The notes under the pieces: model-generated
Seen by the model: only the letters and a program-made list of their open reading frames with translations
What the model was told of the DNA's origin: nothing
Databases searched by the model: none
Origin: Polaromonas sp. CG_9.7
GTDB lineage: Bacteria > Pseudomonadota > Gammaproteobacteria > Burkholderiales > Burkholderiaceae_C
Direction: 5' to 3'
Assembly: GCF_015752205.1 (NCBI RefSeq)
Contig: NZ_JADOVG010000001.1
Coordinates: forward strand, 248,001-312,000
Length of the DNA: 64,000 bases
In this document: one piece after another, positions 36,735 through 46,893 of the stretch
Layout: each line of letters begins with the position of its first letter
Numbering within the stretch: the stretch's first letter is position 1
Position numbers and translations under genes: made by a program

Positions 36735-37982
36735 ATGAGCCGTCGTCGTGTCGTCGTCACAGGTCTGGGTTGTGTCAGCCCGGTAGGAAATACCGTTGCT
36801 GATTCCTGGGCCAACGTGCTTGCCGGAACACCCGGTATTGACCTGATCACCCATTTTGATGCGAGCAACCTAGCCTGCAAATTCGCAGGCGAAGTCAAGG
36901 GATTCAATATCGCGGATTACATCCCCGAGAAAGAAGCCCGGCACATGGACCGTTTCATCCATCTGGGCTTGGCTGCAGCCTGTCAAGCGGTAGCCGACAG
37001 TGGTTTGCCAACCGGCGACGCCTTGGACGACGATCTGGCAACCCGTATCGGCTGCAACATCGGCTCGGGCATTGGCGGATTGCCGCTGATCGAGCGCATG
37101 CATGGCGAACTGGTGGAACGCGGCCCGCGCCGTATTTCACCTTTCTTTGTACCGGCCACCATCATCAACATGATCTCCGGACACGTGTCAATCAAGTTCG
37201 GTTTCAAGGGCCCCAACATCGCTGTCGTGACAGCATGCACGACGGGATTGCATGCCATTGGGTTGTCGGCGCGCATGATCGAGTATGGCGACTGCGATGT
37301 GATGATTGCTGGCGGGGCTGAAGCCACGGTTTCGGCGCTCGGCGTGGGCGGCTTTGCAGCGGCCCGGGCGCTGTCGACCCGCAATGACGACCCGAAAACA
37401 GCGTCTCGCCCCTGGGACAGGGACCGTGATGGCTTCGTGCTGGGTGAAGGCAGTGGCGTGGTCGTGCTCGAAGAATACGAACACGCCAAGGCGCGTGGCG
37501 CCAAGATTTACGCTGAAGTGCTGGGTTTTGGCATGAGTGCCGATGCCTATCACATGACGGCTCCCGACATCGACGGCCCGCGCCGTTCCATGGCCATGGC
37601 CCTGAAAAATGCAGGCGTCAATGCGGACCAGGTTCAGTACCTCAATGCGCATGGCACGTCCACGCCGCTGGGCGATCTGAACGAAACCAACGCCATCAAG
37701 GCCGCCTTTGGTGCCCATGCCAAGGACAAGCTGGTGGTCAGTTCGACCAAGTCCATGACGGGCCATTTGCTCGGAGGCGCTGGCGGCATCGAATCGGTGT
37801 TCACTGTGCTTGCGCTGCATCACCAGAAAATTCCGCCAACCATCAATTTATTCAACCAGGACCCTGAGTGCGATTTGGACTTCTGCGCCAACACCGCGCG
37901 TGACGCCACCATCGACATTGCTGTCAAAAACAACTTTGGCTTTGGTGGAACCAACGGCACCCTGGTATTCAAGCGCGTCTGA
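36735..37982 (+). CDS. fabF: 3-oxoacyl-ACP synthase II (FabF)
   Basis: FabF (415 aa) elongates acyl-ACP with malonyl-ACP. The catalytic residues are Cys168 ([13 protein letters not shown]), His in [11 protein letters not shown] and His in [13 protein letters not shown]. The N-terminus [18 protein letters not shown] and C-terminus [16 protein letters not shown] are standard. It follows acpP in the usual order and is probably transcribed by read-through from the acpP promoter. Confidence 0.98.
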   Translation: MSRRRVVVTGLGCVSPVGNTVADSWANVLAGTPGIDLITHFDASNLACKFAGEVKGFNIADYIPEKEARHMDRFIHLGLAAACQAVADSGLPTGDALDDDLATRIGCNIGSGIGGLPLIERMHGELVERGPRRISPFFVPATIINMISGHVSIKFGFKGPNIAVVTACTTGLHAIGLSARMIEYGDCDVMIAGGAEATVSALGVGGFAAARALSTRNDDPKTASRPWDRDRDGFVLGEGSGVVVLEEYEHAKARGAKIYAEVLGFGMSADAYHMTAPDIDGPRRSMAMALKNAGVNADQVQYLNAHGTSTPLGDLNETNAIKAAFGAHAKDKLVVSSTKSMTGHLLGGAGGIESVFTVLALHHQKIPPTINLFNQDPECDLDFCANTARDATIDIAVKNNFGFGGTNGTLVFKRV

Positions 37983-38029
37983 GAGCAACAGGACTTTCTT
38001 CGGCAGCACCGGCTTCAGCACGAACTGCC

Positions 38030-38581
38030 TTGAACCGCCACAACGCCCCGCCAGTGGTCTATCCGCTTGGGCGGTCTTCTTTTCTGCGCGGCGTGTTGCT
38101 GGTGTTCTGGGTTTCTGGCCTTTTGTCAGTGTTGCTGTGGTGGAACGTCATGCGGCAGTTTGACTGGCGCTTGCTGTTGGCGGGATTTTCGGTGCTGCTT
38201 GCAGGTATTGCGGCACGAATTACCTGGAAAAACCTTCCGGGCGGCCTACTGGCGTGGGACGGCCATGTCTGGCGCTGGGAAAGTCCTGGTTATCAAACTG
38301 GCGAGAGCGAGCACGCGCTGTCGATAGTGGCTGATTTTCAGCAGCGGCTTTTGTTGCGGCTGGAAAATCAGGCTGGCGCCAGTTTATGGCTTTGGGTTGA
38401 GCAAAACGCCATGCCCGAGCGTTGGCTGGATTTACGCCGTGCCGTGTATTCCCCGCACAGGTCGCATATTTCCCTGCCTAAGCACGATTTTGTGCCTGCC
38501 GAACCTTCCGGCTCGCCGCCAGCGGCTGTGGCGCCATCGAAAACTATGCAATTCCATCATGTTTCTCAGGTCAAGCGATGA
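38030..38581 (+). CDS. YgfX-like membrane protein
   Basis: This 183-residue protein has two close membrane helices near 19-38 and 46-63. A short soluble domain follows with LPGGLLAWDGHVWRW and LWLWVEQNAMPERWLDLRRAVY; the latter resembles the C-terminal Trp/Arg signature of YgfX proteins, the CptA-like membrane partners of SdhE. Here there is no sdhE neighbour, so the YgfX link is tentative. The start is TTG at 38030; GTG 38054 is an alternative. It overlaps rpoE by four bases (ATGA), so the two are coupled. The last 30 residues are Pro/Ser-rich. Confidence 0.65.
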   Translation: MNRHNAPPVVYPLGRSSFLRGVLLVFWVSGLLSVLLWWNVMRQFDWRLLLAGFSVLLAGIAARITWKNLPGGLLAWDGHVWRWESPGYQTGESEHALSIVADFQQRLLLRLENQAGASLWLWVEQNAMPERWLDLRRAVYSPHRSHISLPKHDFVPAEPSGSPPAAVAPSKTMQFHHVSQVKR

Positions 38582-39213
38582 GCGATGACCTTCTCCCGCT
38601 TGCCGTCGATAAGCCCGCTGACAGTGATGCGCTGCTGGTCGAGCGCACAGTCGCGGGCGACCAGAAGGCATTTGAACTGCTGGTCATCAAATACCAGCGG
38701 CGTATTCAGCGCCTGATCGGGCGCATGGTCCGCGATGTGGACCTGGTGGAAGACATTGCACAAGAAACCTTCATACGGGCTTATCGCGCATTGGGACAAT
38801 TCAGGGGAGAGGCGCAGTTCTACACCTGGCTTTACCGGATCGCCGTCAATACGGCCAAGAAAGCCCTGATGGACCTGAAGCGAAATCCGACTGTTTCTGA
38901 AAATGCCTATAAATCCGACGATGACGATGAAACTTCCCGCGTCGAAAACGAACTAACCAGTCCTGAGACCCCTGAAACGGTGCTGGCCAGCAAGGAAATT
39001 GCCCACATCATCAACCAGGCGATGCAGGATTTGCCGGATGAATTGCGCGAAGCGATTACCTTGCGGGAAATCGAAGGTTTGAGTTATGAGGAGATATCCG
39101 AAGCCATGAATTGTCCGATTGGCACGGTACGGTCACGAATTTTCAGAGCCCGCGAGGCGATTTCTGCAAAGGTCAAACCCTTGCTGGAAAACCAGACCGG
39201 CAAACGTTGGTGA
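38578..39213 (+). CDS. rpoE: ECF sigma factor RpoE (sigma-E / AlgU)
   Basis: This 211-residue extracytoplasmic-function sigma factor directs envelope-stress genes. Region 2 reads YQRRIQRLIGRMVRDVDLVE, followed by DIAQETFIRAYRALGQFRGEA. Region 4 contains LPDELREAITLREIEGLSYE and the DNA-binding GTVRSRIFRAREAI. The linker between the two is acidic. It heads rpoE-rseA-rseB-mucD, the standard sigma-E operon, in which RseA and RseB hold it inactive until envelope damage. Confidence 0.96.
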   Translation: MSDDLLPLAVDKPADSDALLVERTVAGDQKAFELLVIKYQRRIQRLIGRMVRDVDLVEDIAQETFIRAYRALGQFRGEAQFYTWLYRIAVNTAKKALMDLKRNPTVSENAYKSDDDDETSRVENELTSPETPETVLASKEIAHIINQAMQDLPDELREAITLREIEGLSYEEISEAMNCPIGTVRSRIFRAREAISAKVKPLLENQTGKRW

Positions 39214-39293
39214 GTTCGTTGTCGTTGCATAGTCATTCGCCAGCCCAGGCAGTCAGTGAACAGAACCGGCAGACCCGCTGCCCATAAAATATC

Positions 39294-39923
39294 ATGAAAT
39301 CACGCATGAATACCCCCGAACTTCTTTCTGCAATGGCGGATGGCCAGTTGGACGAGCAGGATTTTTCCGCCGCGCTTGAGGCATGTGGCCAAGATGATGC
39401 TTCGCTTGACTGCTGGAATACTTATCACCTGATTGGTGACTTCCTGCGTTCGCCGGCCAATCCGCATGCGCCTTCCCTGATGGTGGGTGGCGAAACCGGG
39501 TTTGCCAGCCGGCTCACCGCACGAATTGCGCAGGAGACTGTTGCCCCTGTGGTGATTCCATTTGCAGGGTTGCCAGCTTCTGCCGACATTCTTCATCACC
39601 GTGGTCCGGCCTCGAACGACGGCAGTTTCCGCTGGAAACTGGTGGCAGGTGTGGCGTCACTGGCCGCTGTTTCTGCCATTGCATGGAATGCGTCCGGGCT
39701 GTTGGCGCCGCAAGTGTCCGGGCAGCAACTGGCACAGTCTTCCGCTGCGCAAATCGTGGTCACGTCGCCGCAAGGGCCTGTGGTGCGAGATGCCCGTCTG
39801 GAAGAGTTGCTCGCAGCGCATCGGCAGTTCGGAACGGCTTCGGCCTTGCAGGAGTCTTCAGGATTCTTGCGCAATGCCACTTTCGAAACGTCACGCAACG
39901 CACAGGCCACCAGCGCCCGTTAA
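39294..39923 (+). CDS. rseA: Anti-sigma-E factor RseA
   Basis: This 209-residue inner-membrane protein binds and inhibits sigma-E. The cytoplasmic N-terminus contains the family pattern LSAMADGQLDEQDFSAALEA and CWNTYHLIGDFLRS. One membrane helix lies at about 117-135 (WKLVAGVASLAAVSAIAW). A periplasmic tail follows, ending in HRQFGTASALQESSGFLRNA, a conserved MucA/RseA end. ATG 39294 or ATG 39306 could start it. It abuts rseB, with stop and next start touching. Confidence 0.92.
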   Translation: MKSRMNTPELLSAMADGQLDEQDFSAALEACGQDDASLDCWNTYHLIGDFLRSPANPHAPSLMVGGETGFASRLTARIAQETVAPVVIPFAGLPASADILHHRGPASNDGSFRWKLVAGVASLAAVSAIAWNASGLLAPQVSGQQLAQSSAAQIVVTSPQGPVVRDARLEELLAAHRQFGTASALQESSGFLRNATFETSRNAQATSAR

Positions 39924-39947
39924 GTGCCAGAAAACTTCCTGAAATCC

Positions 39948-40985
39948 ATGATTTTTAAGTATTTTAGGCTTCTTCCGCTTGTCCTGTATGGACTGTTTGC
40001 TATGAATTATGTAGCTGCGCAAGTTCTGCCGGTTGCCGTGCAGCCCACGGCATCGGCTGAAGAAGTGCGCAGCTTGAACGACTGGCTGATGCGAATGCAC
40101 CAAGCCTCCATCAATCGCACCTATGTGGGAACCTTTGTGGTGTCGGCGGGTGGCAACATGTCCAGTGCCAAAATATGGCATGTCTGCGAAGGGACGCAGC
40201 AGGTAGAGCGAATCGAAACACTGACCGGTGCGCCGCGTTCCATCTTTCGGCATAACGACCAGATGACAACCTTCATGCCAGACCACAAAGTGGTGCGCAC
40301 TGAAAAAAGGGAGTCGCTAGGCTTGTTTCCCCAATTGTTCCAGTCGGCCGACAGCCGCATTGCCGACTTCTACAGGTTTCGGCAGGAAGGTCTGGAACGG
40401 GTGGCGGGCGTTGACGCCGACATCATCACGCTGATTCCCAAGGATCGGCTGCGGTTCGGCTACCGCGTCTGGAGTGAGCGAAAAAATGGCTTGATCGTTA
40501 AGCTCCAAACGCTCGATACCGACGGCAAAGTGATTGAACAAGCGGCATTTTCCGAGCTTCAGCTAGACGCACCTGTAAGTATGAGCCAACTCATCCAGAT
40601 GATGGGCAAGGTGCAGGGCTACCGTCTTGACAAGCCCGAGTTGGTCAAGACAACGGCCGCCGCCGAAGGCTGGGGACTGAAGACGCCTGTGGCCGGTTTC
40701 AATCCCATGAGCTGTTACCAAAGGCCGGCTTCGAGCACGGACAATGGAGCAAAGGGCGCTACCGGTGATGGCCCGCTGCAATGGATTTTTTCAGATGGTC
40801 TGGCGTCGGTGTCGATTTTTGTGGAGCCATTCGATCCGCGGCGACATGTGCGCGAGTCCACGCTTTCGTTGGGCGCTACCCAGACGCTGACGCGACAGCT
40901 TGATACCCATTGGATCACTCTGGTGGGTGAGGTTCCTGTCCCGACGCTGCAACTGTTTGTCAGCGCGCTGGAGCGTAAAAAGTAA
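39948..40985 (+). CDS. rseB: Sigma-E regulatory protein RseB (MucB)
   Basis: RseB is a periplasmic protein that shields RseA from proteolysis and senses mislocalised lipoproteins or LPS. From the ATG at 39948 (345 aa) the first 17 or so residues form a signal peptide (FRLLPLVLYGLFAMNYVAA). A GTG directly after the rseA stop (39924) would add eight residues and is an alternative. Conserved segments include LNDWLMRMHQASINRTYVGT, the RIETLTGAPRSIFRHND region and the C-terminal ESTLSLGATQTLTRQ. Sigma-E operon position supports the call. Confidence 0.93.
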   Translation: MIFKYFRLLPLVLYGLFAMNYVAAQVLPVAVQPTASAEEVRSLNDWLMRMHQASINRTYVGTFVVSAGGNMSSAKIWHVCEGTQQVERIETLTGAPRSIFRHNDQMTTFMPDHKVVRTEKRESLGLFPQLFQSADSRIADFYRFRQEGLERVAGVDADIITLIPKDRLRFGYRVWSERKNGLIVKLQTLDTDGKVIEQAAFSELQLDAPVSMSQLIQMMGKVQGYRLDKPELVKTTAAAEGWGLKTPVAGFNPMSCYQRPASSTDNGAKGATGDGPLQWIFSDGLASVSIFVEPFDPRRHVRESTLSLGATQTLTRQLDTHWITLVGEVPVPTLQLFVSALERKK

Positions 40986-41133
40986 GAACCTGGCGCCGTG
41001 GTCGAAAAATCATCGGTTTCTTGTGGCCTAGTTGCTCGTTCTGGTCTTGCAAATTGCCATCGAACTGTTTGTTTTGAAAATTTGCTGATTAGCTGGTTTG
41101 CGTGATAAATCTCTATTGATAACAAGGCTGAAA

Positions 41134-42603
41134 ATGCGTGAATTGAATCTTAAACCGTTGCGCCCTTACTTGGCTGCATGCCTGATGGCCCTGGCTGCGA
41201 CAAGCTCTGTGCTGCCGCTGACGCCGGTATGGGCACAAACCCGGACATTGCCGGACTTCACTGACCTGGTCGACGAGGTGGGGCCGTCTGTGGTAAACAT
41301 TCGCACCCTTGAACGAGCCAAGGCGTCGGCTACCACGAGTGGCATTGACGAGCAGATGCTGGAGTTCTTCAAGCGTTTCGGCATTCCCGTGCCCCCCAAT
41401 ATGCCGCGCGGACCACGCGCTGAGCCGGGTCAGCCGGGTCAGCCGGATGAAAACCAGCCGCGTGGGGTCGGTTCCGGATTTATCCTGACGGCTGATGGCT
41501 ATGTCATGACCAATGCGCATGTGGTCGACGGAGCGGACGAGGTGCTGGTCACCCTGACCGACAAGCGCGAATTCAAGGCAAAGATCATTGGTGCCGACAA
41601 GCGCACCGACGTTGCCGTGGTCAAGATCGAAGCCACCGGCTTGCCAGCCGTCAAGATTGGCGACATCAGCCGCTTGCGCGTGGGCGAATGGGTGATGGCC
41701 ATCGGTTCGCCATTCGGGCTTGAAAACACCGTGACGGCGGGCATTGTCAGCGCCAAGCAGCGCGATACAGGCGACTACCTGCCTTTCATCCAGACCGACG
41801 TGGCCATCAATCCCGGTAATTCGGGCGGTCCGCTGATCAACATGCGCGGCGAAGTCGTTGGCATCAACAGCCAAATCTATTCACGTTCGGGTGGCTTTCA
41901 GGGTATCTCGTTTTCAATCCCCATTGATGAGGCAACGCGCGTATCTGAGCAACTCCGCATCAATGGCAAGGTGACGCGCGGCCGGATCGGCGTGCAGATC
42001 GACCAGGTCACCAAGGACGTGGCCGAAGCCATTGGACTTGGCAAGGTGCAGGGCGCTTTGGTGCGCGGTGTCGAAAGCGGCGCGCCTGCTGAAAAAGCAG
42101 GCATTGAAGCAGGTGACATCATCACGAAGTTTGAGGGCAAGTCGATTGACAAGGCCAGCGACCTGCCGCGCATGGTGGGCAGCATTAAACCCGGTACCCA
42201 GGTGACGGTCACTGTGTTTCGGCGTGGCGCCAGCAAGGATCTGTCCGTCACGATTGCCGAGGTGGACGCCGACAAGCCGGTGCGCGCTGCTGCGAAGTCA
42301 GAGTCCAAGCCGCCCGTGGCTGGCCCTGCACAGGCTGTAGGTCTTTCGGTCAGCGAGATCACTGAAGCGCAGAAAAAGGACCTCAATGTGAAGGGCGGCG
42401 TCAAGATCGATGTGGCCGATGGCGCAGCAGCGCGCGCTGGACTGCGCGAAGGCGACGTGATCGTTTCAATTGCCAATGCTGAAGTGACTGGCGTCAAGGG
42501 TTTTGAGGCGGCGCTGTCGAAAATTGACAAGACCAAAAACATCACCATGCTTGTTCGTCGCGGTGAACTGGCGCAATTTGTGATCATCCGGCCGGCGCGC
42601 TGA
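41134..42603 (+). CDS. mucD: Periplasmic serine protease MucD (DegP/DegQ family)
   Basis: This 489-residue periplasmic protease degrades misfolded envelope proteins. After a signal peptide ending near AQTRTLPDF (LAACLMALAATSSVLPL core), the trypsin-like domain has the triad His129 (TNAHVVDGA), Asp159 (RTDVAVVKI) and Ser230 (NPGNSGGPLI). Two PDZ domains follow (RIGVQIDQVTKDVAEAIGLG and the later GLREGDVIVSIANAEV). The ATG at 41134 has AAGG upstream and gives a clean signal peptide; the upstream TTG does not. It completes the sigma-E operon. Confidence 0.96.
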   Translation: MRELNLKPLRPYLAACLMALAATSSVLPLTPVWAQTRTLPDFTDLVDEVGPSVVNIRTLERAKASATTSGIDEQMLEFFKRFGIPVPPNMPRGPRAEPGQPGQPDENQPRGVGSGFILTADGYVMTNAHVVDGADEVLVTLTDKREFKAKIIGADKRTDVAVVKIEATGLPAVKIGDISRLRVGEWVMAIGSPFGLENTVTAGIVSAKQRDTGDYLPFIQTDVAINPGNSGGPLINMRGEVVGINSQIYSRSGGFQGISFSIPIDEATRVSEQLRINGKVTRGRIGVQIDQVTKDVAEAIGLGKVQGALVRGVESGAPAEKAGIEAGDIITKFEGKSIDKASDLPRMVGSIKPGTQVTVTVFRRGASKDLSVTIAEVDADKPVRAAAKSESKPPVAGPAQAVGLSVSEITEAQKKDLNVKGGVKIDVADGAAARAGLREGDVIVSIANAEVTGVKGFEAALSKIDKTKNITMLVRRGELAQFVIIRPAR

Positions 42604-42802
42604 ATACTTGCTGCACAGCCTCAAGACCGGTTTGGCAATGAGGCTCGTTACAATGCAGCAGCATTTCAGCAGTTTTCCATACCGGCGGTTGCACAGTTTT
42701 CTGGCCAGTTGAAAAGGTTCAAACATAACGTGTAGCCTGGCAAGGTCAGCAACGGCAGATGCTGAAACGGGTCGCTCCCGGCTTTTTGCCTACAATGAAG
42801 CT

Positions 42803-42867
42803 CCAACTTTCGCAGTTGCCATAGAGGGTTGGTTCAGGGCGCGTCATTGCAAGACGCGCCTTTTTTT
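42803..42867 (+). ncRNA. Candidate small RNA or lepA leader attenuator
   Basis: A TACAAT box at 42791-42796 would start RNA near 42803. The next 65 bases contain CAACT-TTCGC-AGTTG (42804-42818, perfect 5-bp stem) and end in a canonical terminator at 42838-42867. This is the layout of a short independent RNA, or of a leader that stops transcription before lepA. No convincing -35 hexamer was found, and no known RNA family was recognised. Evidence is structural only. Confidence 0.4.
42838..42867 (+). terminator. Rho-independent terminator upstream of lepA
   Basis: GGCGCGTC (42838-42845), a seven-base loop and GACGCGCC (42853-42860) form a perfect 8-bp stem, followed by seven T residues (42861-42867). 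It lies 64 bases before the lepA start and 235 bases after the mucD stop. Confidence 0.92.
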
Positions 42868-42931
42868 ATGCTCGTGGGTGTGGTCTGTTTGTTTTTCTGC
42901 AATATTTTCAAGTAATTAGGCGTTTTTGTTG

Positions 42932-44743
42932 ATGAATCACATCCGAAATTTTTCGATCATTGCGCACATTGATCATGGCAAGTCCACGCTGGCAGACCGG
43001 CTGATCCAGCGCTGCGGTGGCCTGCAGGACCGCGAGATGAGTGCTCAGGTGCTCGATTCGATGGACATTGAAAAAGAGCGTGGCATCACGATCAAGGCGC
43101 AGACTGCTTCGCTCAAGTACAAGGCGGTTGACGGCCAGATCTACAACCTCAATTTGATCGACACGCCGGGCCATGTCGACTTTTCCTATGAAGTCAGCCG
43201 TTCGCTGTCAGCCTGCGAAGGGGCGCTGTTGGTGGTTGATGCCAGCCAAGGTGTCGAAGCGCAGACCGTTGCCAACTGCTACACCGCGCTGGACCTGGGC
43301 GTAACAGTGGTGCCGGTACTTAACAAGATGGACCTGCCGCAAGCAGATCCTGACAACGCCAAGCAGGAAATCGAGGAAGTCATTGGCATCGATGCCACCG
43401 ACGCGATTCCGTGCAGCGCCAAGACAGGCATGGGTATTGACGAGATCCTCGAAGCCGTGGTCGCCCTGATTCCGCCTCCGAAGGGAAACCCTGACGCCGC
43501 CTTGCGCGCAATGATCATCGACAGCTGGTATGACGCCTACGTCGGCGTGGTCATGCTGGTGCGGGTCGTCGATGGCCGCCTGGCCAAGGGCGACCGCATC
43601 AAACTGATGGCCAGCGAAGCCACCTACAACGCCGAGCAGCTTGGCGTGTTCACGCCACACACTGAACCGCGCCAGTCGCTGGAAGCTGGCGAAGTGGGCT
43701 TCGTGATTGCTGGCATCAAGGAATTGCAGGCTGCGCGTGTCGGCGACACCGTGACGCTGATCAAAGGCGGCAGCGGCGGCGCCGCCTTCACCGCGACCCA
43801 GGCGCTTCCGGGTTTCAAGGAAATCCAGCCGCAGGTGTTTGCCGGTCTGTACCCGTCGGAAGCCAGTGAATACGAGTCGCTGCGCGATGCGCTGGAAAAG
43901 CTCAAGCTCAACGACGCTTCGCTGCATTACGAGCCCGAAGTCAGTGAAGCGCTGGGTTTTGGCTTTCGCTGCGGCTTTCTGGGCCTGCTGCACATGGAAA
44001 TCGTCCAGGAGCGGCTGGAGCGCGAGTTCGACCAGGACCTGATCACCACCGCACCCAGCGTCGTCTATGAAGTGCTCAAGTCCGATGGCGAAATCATCCG
44101 GGTCGAAAATCCGTCGAAAATTCCCGATGGCGGACGCGTTAACGAGATTCGTGAACCCATCGTCACGGTTCACCTCTACATGCCGCAAGACTATGTCGGT
44201 GCCGTCATGACGCTCGCCAACCAGAAACGCGGCGTGCAGCTGAACATGGCCTACCACGGCAAGCAGGTCATGCTGACCTACGAAATGCCGCTGGGTGAAA
44301 TCGTGCTCGACTTTTTCGACAAGCTCAAATCGGTGTCGCGCGGCTATGCGTCGATGGACTACGAGTTCAAGGAGTTCCGCGCCTCCGACGTGGTGAAGGT
44401 CGATATCCTGCTCAACAGCGAGAAGGTCGATGCGTTGTCGATCATCGTTCACCGCAGCCAGTCAGCGTACCGGGGCAGGGCCGTGGTCGCCAAGATGCGC
44501 GAGATCATTTCACGCCAACAGTTCGATGTGGCAATCCAGGCAGCCATCGGCGCCAACATCATTGCCCGCGAGACCATCAAGGCCTTGCGCAAGAACGTGA
44601 TCGCCAAGTGCTACGGCGGTGACATTTCCCGCAAGAAAAAGCTTCTCGAGAAGCAAAAGGCAGGCAAGAAGCGTATGAAACAAATCGGTTCGGTGGAAGT
44701 GCCTCAAGAGGCATTCCTGGCTATCTTGCAGGTGGAAGACTGA
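42932..44743 (+). CDS. lepA: Elongation factor 4 (LepA)
   Basis: LepA (603 aa) is a ribosome-binding GTPase that acts in translation initiation and back-translocation. The GTPase motifs are [14 protein letters not shown] (P-loop), [17 protein letters not shown] and [11 protein letters not shown]. The C-terminal LepA-specific domain contains [20 protein letters not shown]. The ATG at 42932 gives the usual [17 protein letters not shown] start. The stop overlaps lepB by one base (TGATG). Confidence 0.98.
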   Translation: MNHIRNFSIIAHIDHGKSTLADRLIQRCGGLQDREMSAQVLDSMDIEKERGITIKAQTASLKYKAVDGQIYNLNLIDTPGHVDFSYEVSRSLSACEGALLVVDASQGVEAQTVANCYTALDLGVTVVPVLNKMDLPQADPDNAKQEIEEVIGIDATDAIPCSAKTGMGIDEILEAVVALIPPPKGNPDAALRAMIIDSWYDAYVGVVMLVRVVDGRLAKGDRIKLMASEATYNAEQLGVFTPHTEPRQSLEAGEVGFVIAGIKELQAARVGDTVTLIKGGSGGAAFTATQALPGFKEIQPQVFAGLYPSEASEYESLRDALEKLKLNDASLHYEPEVSEALGFGFRCGFLGLLHMEIVQERLEREFDQDLITTAPSVVYEVLKSDGEIIRVENPSKIPDGGRVNEIREPIVTVHLYMPQDYVGAVMTLANQKRGVQLNMAYHGKQVMLTYEMPLGEIVLDFFDKLKSVSRGYASMDYEFKEFRASDVVKVDILLNSEKVDALSIIVHRSQSAYRGRAVVAKMREIISRQQFDVAIQAAIGANIIARETIKALRKNVIAKCYGGDISRKKKLLEKQKAGKKRMKQIGSVEVPQEAFLAILQVED

Positions 44744-45720
44744 TGCGCGGCGCGATGAGTTCCATCACCGCCCTGGTGTTGGCAGCATTTGTCGGCTATG
44801 GCGCCGCCTGGTACTTTGGCATGGTCGAAGGCAACTTTTCTGCCCTGCTGTTCCTGGCCGCTGTAGTGACCGGCATTTACTGGGTGGCCGAGCGGCTTTA
44901 TTTCCTGCCACAGCGGCGCAAGGCCGTCGCTGCGCTGGATGCAAATGCCGTCCTGCGCCAGGCCGAACTGGCCAAAATGGGCATTAACCAGGTGGATGAC
45001 AACACCCAGGAGGCCAGAAGCCGGCTGATCATGCAGCCCTGGTGGCTGGACTGGACCGCCGGTTTGTTCCCGGTGATCATCATCGTTTTCCTGCTTCGTT
45101 CTTTTTTGTTCGAGCCGTTCAAGATACCGTCGGGTTCGATGATCCCGACGCTGCTGGTCAACGACCTGATTCTGGTGAACAAGTTTCATTACGGAGTGCG
45201 CTTGCCGGTGATCAACCGCAAGATACTGGACAACCACAGTCCCGAGCGTGGCGACGTCATGGTATTTCGTTACCCGCCCAAGCCCAGCCTGGACTACATC
45301 AAGCGCGTGGTCGGCATTCCTGGCGACGAGGTGGCCTACCTGAACAAGAAGCTCACCATCAATGGCAAGCCGCTGCCCAAAGTGGCTCTCCCTGATTTTT
45401 TCGATGTCGATTCGATGCGTTATGCCAAGCAGTTCGAGGAAACCAATGGCGAGCGGAAATACCGGCTTCTCAATGACGACGACCGCCCCTCCTTCATCGC
45501 TGGCGCCGATAATTTTCCCTACCGGGACAATTGCCGTTACAGCACCGAAGGCGTGGTGTGCAAGGTGCCCGAAGGGCACTATTTCATGATGGGCGACAAC
45601 CGCGACAATTCGCTGGATTCGCGCTACTGGGGCTTTGTTCCCGAGCAGAATATTGTCGGCAAGGCATTTTTCGTCTGGATGAACTTTGGCAATCTCAAGC
45701 GCATCGGTTCCTTTGATTGA
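44743..45720 (+). CDS. lepB: Signal peptidase I
   Basis: LepB (325 aa) removes signal peptides from exported proteins at the inner membrane. Two N-terminal helices (SSITALVLAAFVGYGAAWYF and the next hydrophobic run), plus a third near FPVIIIVFLLRSFLF, precede the catalytic domain. The nucleophile is Ser132 (IPSGSMIPTLL) and the base is Lys187 (LDYIKRVVGIPGDEV). GHYFMMGDNRDNSLDSRYWG is the conserved C-terminal box. lepA-lepB coupling is standard in proteobacteria. Confidence 0.97.
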   Translation: MRGAMSSITALVLAAFVGYGAAWYFGMVEGNFSALLFLAAVVTGIYWVAERLYFLPQRRKAVAALDANAVLRQAELAKMGINQVDDNTQEARSRLIMQPWWLDWTAGLFPVIIIVFLLRSFLFEPFKIPSGSMIPTLLVNDLILVNKFHYGVRLPVINRKILDNHSPERGDVMVFRYPPKPSLDYIKRVVGIPGDEVAYLNKKLTINGKPLPKVALPDFFDVDSMRYAKQFEETNGERKYRLLNDDDRPSFIAGADNFPYRDNCRYSTEGVVCKVPEGHYFMMGDNRDNSLDSRYWGFVPEQNIVGKAFFVWMNFGNLKRIGSFD

Positions 45721-45790
45721 GTGTGAAACTGCTGACGCGTCAATAGCTTAAAAAGCCTTTCTTCATGAACTTTCTCTGGAATCCGTCTCA

Positions 45791-46132
45791 ATGAAACACA
45801 AGCAACGTGGTATTTCCTTCATCGGCCTGCTGTTTTTCGGCGTCATTGCAGCCTGCGTCTTCATTTTGGGCGCGCAGGTGCTTCCAACACTGATTGAATT
45901 CCAGGCCATCACCAAGGCGGCGAACAAGGCCACATCGGGCAGCACAGTGCCTGAAGTCAGGGCGATCTTTGACAAGGCCGGGCAGATCGACGACATCCAC
46001 TCTATTTCCGGCAAGGACCTGGACGTGACGAAAGAGGGCGACAAGACGGTGGTGGCTTTTGCCTACACGCGTGAAATTCATTTGGCCGGACCTGCTTATC
46101 TGCTGCTGAAGTACAGCGGACGATCCAAATAA
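45791..46132 (+). CDS. DUF4845-family membrane protein
   Basis: This 113-residue protein starts with a pilin-like N-terminus, [20 protein letters not shown], that forms one membrane helix. A small periplasmic domain follows with [11 protein letters not shown] and [20 protein letters not shown]. Members of DUF4845 are regularly encoded between lepB and rnc in Betaproteobacteria and gammaproteobacterial relatives, and their function is unknown. The stop is one base from the rnc start, implying coupling. Confidence 0.9.
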   Translation: MKHKQRGISFIGLLFFGVIAACVFILGAQVLPTLIEFQAITKAANKATSGSTVPEVRAIFDKAGQIDDIHSISGKDLDVTKEGDKTVVAFAYTREIHLAGPAYLLLKYSGRSK

Positions 46133-46133
46133 G

Positions 46134-46838
46134 GTGGTGCGTACCGCTTCTCCCCCCAGTCCTGCCCTGCAGGCGCTGCAAAAGCGCCTGCAGCACGAAT
46201 TCGCCAATCCCAGGCTGCTTGCCCAGGCGCTGACACACCGCAGCTTTTCTTCGGATCACAACGAACGTGTCGAATTCCTGGGCGATTCCGTCCTCAATCT
46301 GGCTGTGGCCGGATTTCTGTACGAGCAATTGAGCGAACTGCCCGAAGGCGATCTCTCACGCGTTCGGGCCAATCTGGTCAAGCAGGACACATTGCACCAT
46401 CTGGCTGTGGTGCTGGGCTTGCCCGATTTGCTGCGGCTGGGCGAAGGCGAGGCCCGTTCCGGTGGCAAGAACCGGCCGTCCATGCTGGCCGATGCGCTTG
46501 AAGCCGTGATCGGTGCGGTCTATCTGGATGCCGGTTACGACAAGGCCGACCAACTGGTGCGCCGCCTGTTCAAGGATGTGCAGGTGAACCCGCAAATGAA
46601 AGCCATTGGCAAGGACCCGAAAACCGAATTGCAGGAGTGGCTTCAGGGGCGCAAAATGCGACTTCCCGCCTACAGGGTAGTTGGCACCCTGGGGGCGGCG
46701 CACCAGCAGACTTTTGAAGTGGAATGCGAAATCGCCGAATTCAGCCGCGCCGAACGCGGTACCGGCATTTCACGGCGCGCTGGTGAACAGGCCGCTGCCA
46801 GTGCCATGCTGGTCTACGTCAAGACACTGCCCGCCTGA
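46134..46838 (+). CDS. rnc: Ribonuclease III
   Basis: RNase III (234 aa) cleaves double-stranded RNA, including the 30S rRNA precursor. The catalytic signature is [20 protein letters not shown]; a second acidic site lies in [18 protein letters not shown]. The C-terminal dsRNA-binding domain includes [15 protein letters not shown] and ends [16 protein letters not shown]. Starts GTG 46134 and GTG 46137 are both possible. It forms lepB-DUF4845-rnc-era, the usual order. Confidence 0.97.
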   Translation: MVRTASPPSPALQALQKRLQHEFANPRLLAQALTHRSFSSDHNERVEFLGDSVLNLAVAGFLYEQLSELPEGDLSRVRANLVKQDTLHHLAVVLGLPDLLRLGEGEARSGGKNRPSMLADALEAVIGAVYLDAGYDKADQLVRRLFKDVQVNPQMKAIGKDPKTELQEWLQGRKMRLPAYRVVGTLGAAHQQTFEVECEIAEFSRAERGTGISRRAGEQAAASAMLVYVKTLPA

Positions 46839-46893
46839 GCATTTTTTTGCCAATGCCGCCTCTGGCTGGTCACCCAACACGATTGAATTGATT

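Larger units (their letters stand above)
42604..42931. other. Spacer between mucD and lepA
   Basis: This 328-base stretch has no credible protein gene. It holds two TACAAT boxes (42649-42654 and 42791-42796) and one strong terminator at 42838-42867. The segment between the second TACAAT and the terminator is described separately as a candidate small RNA. Sixty-four bases of A+T-rich leader lie between the terminator and lepA. Confidence 0.6.
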
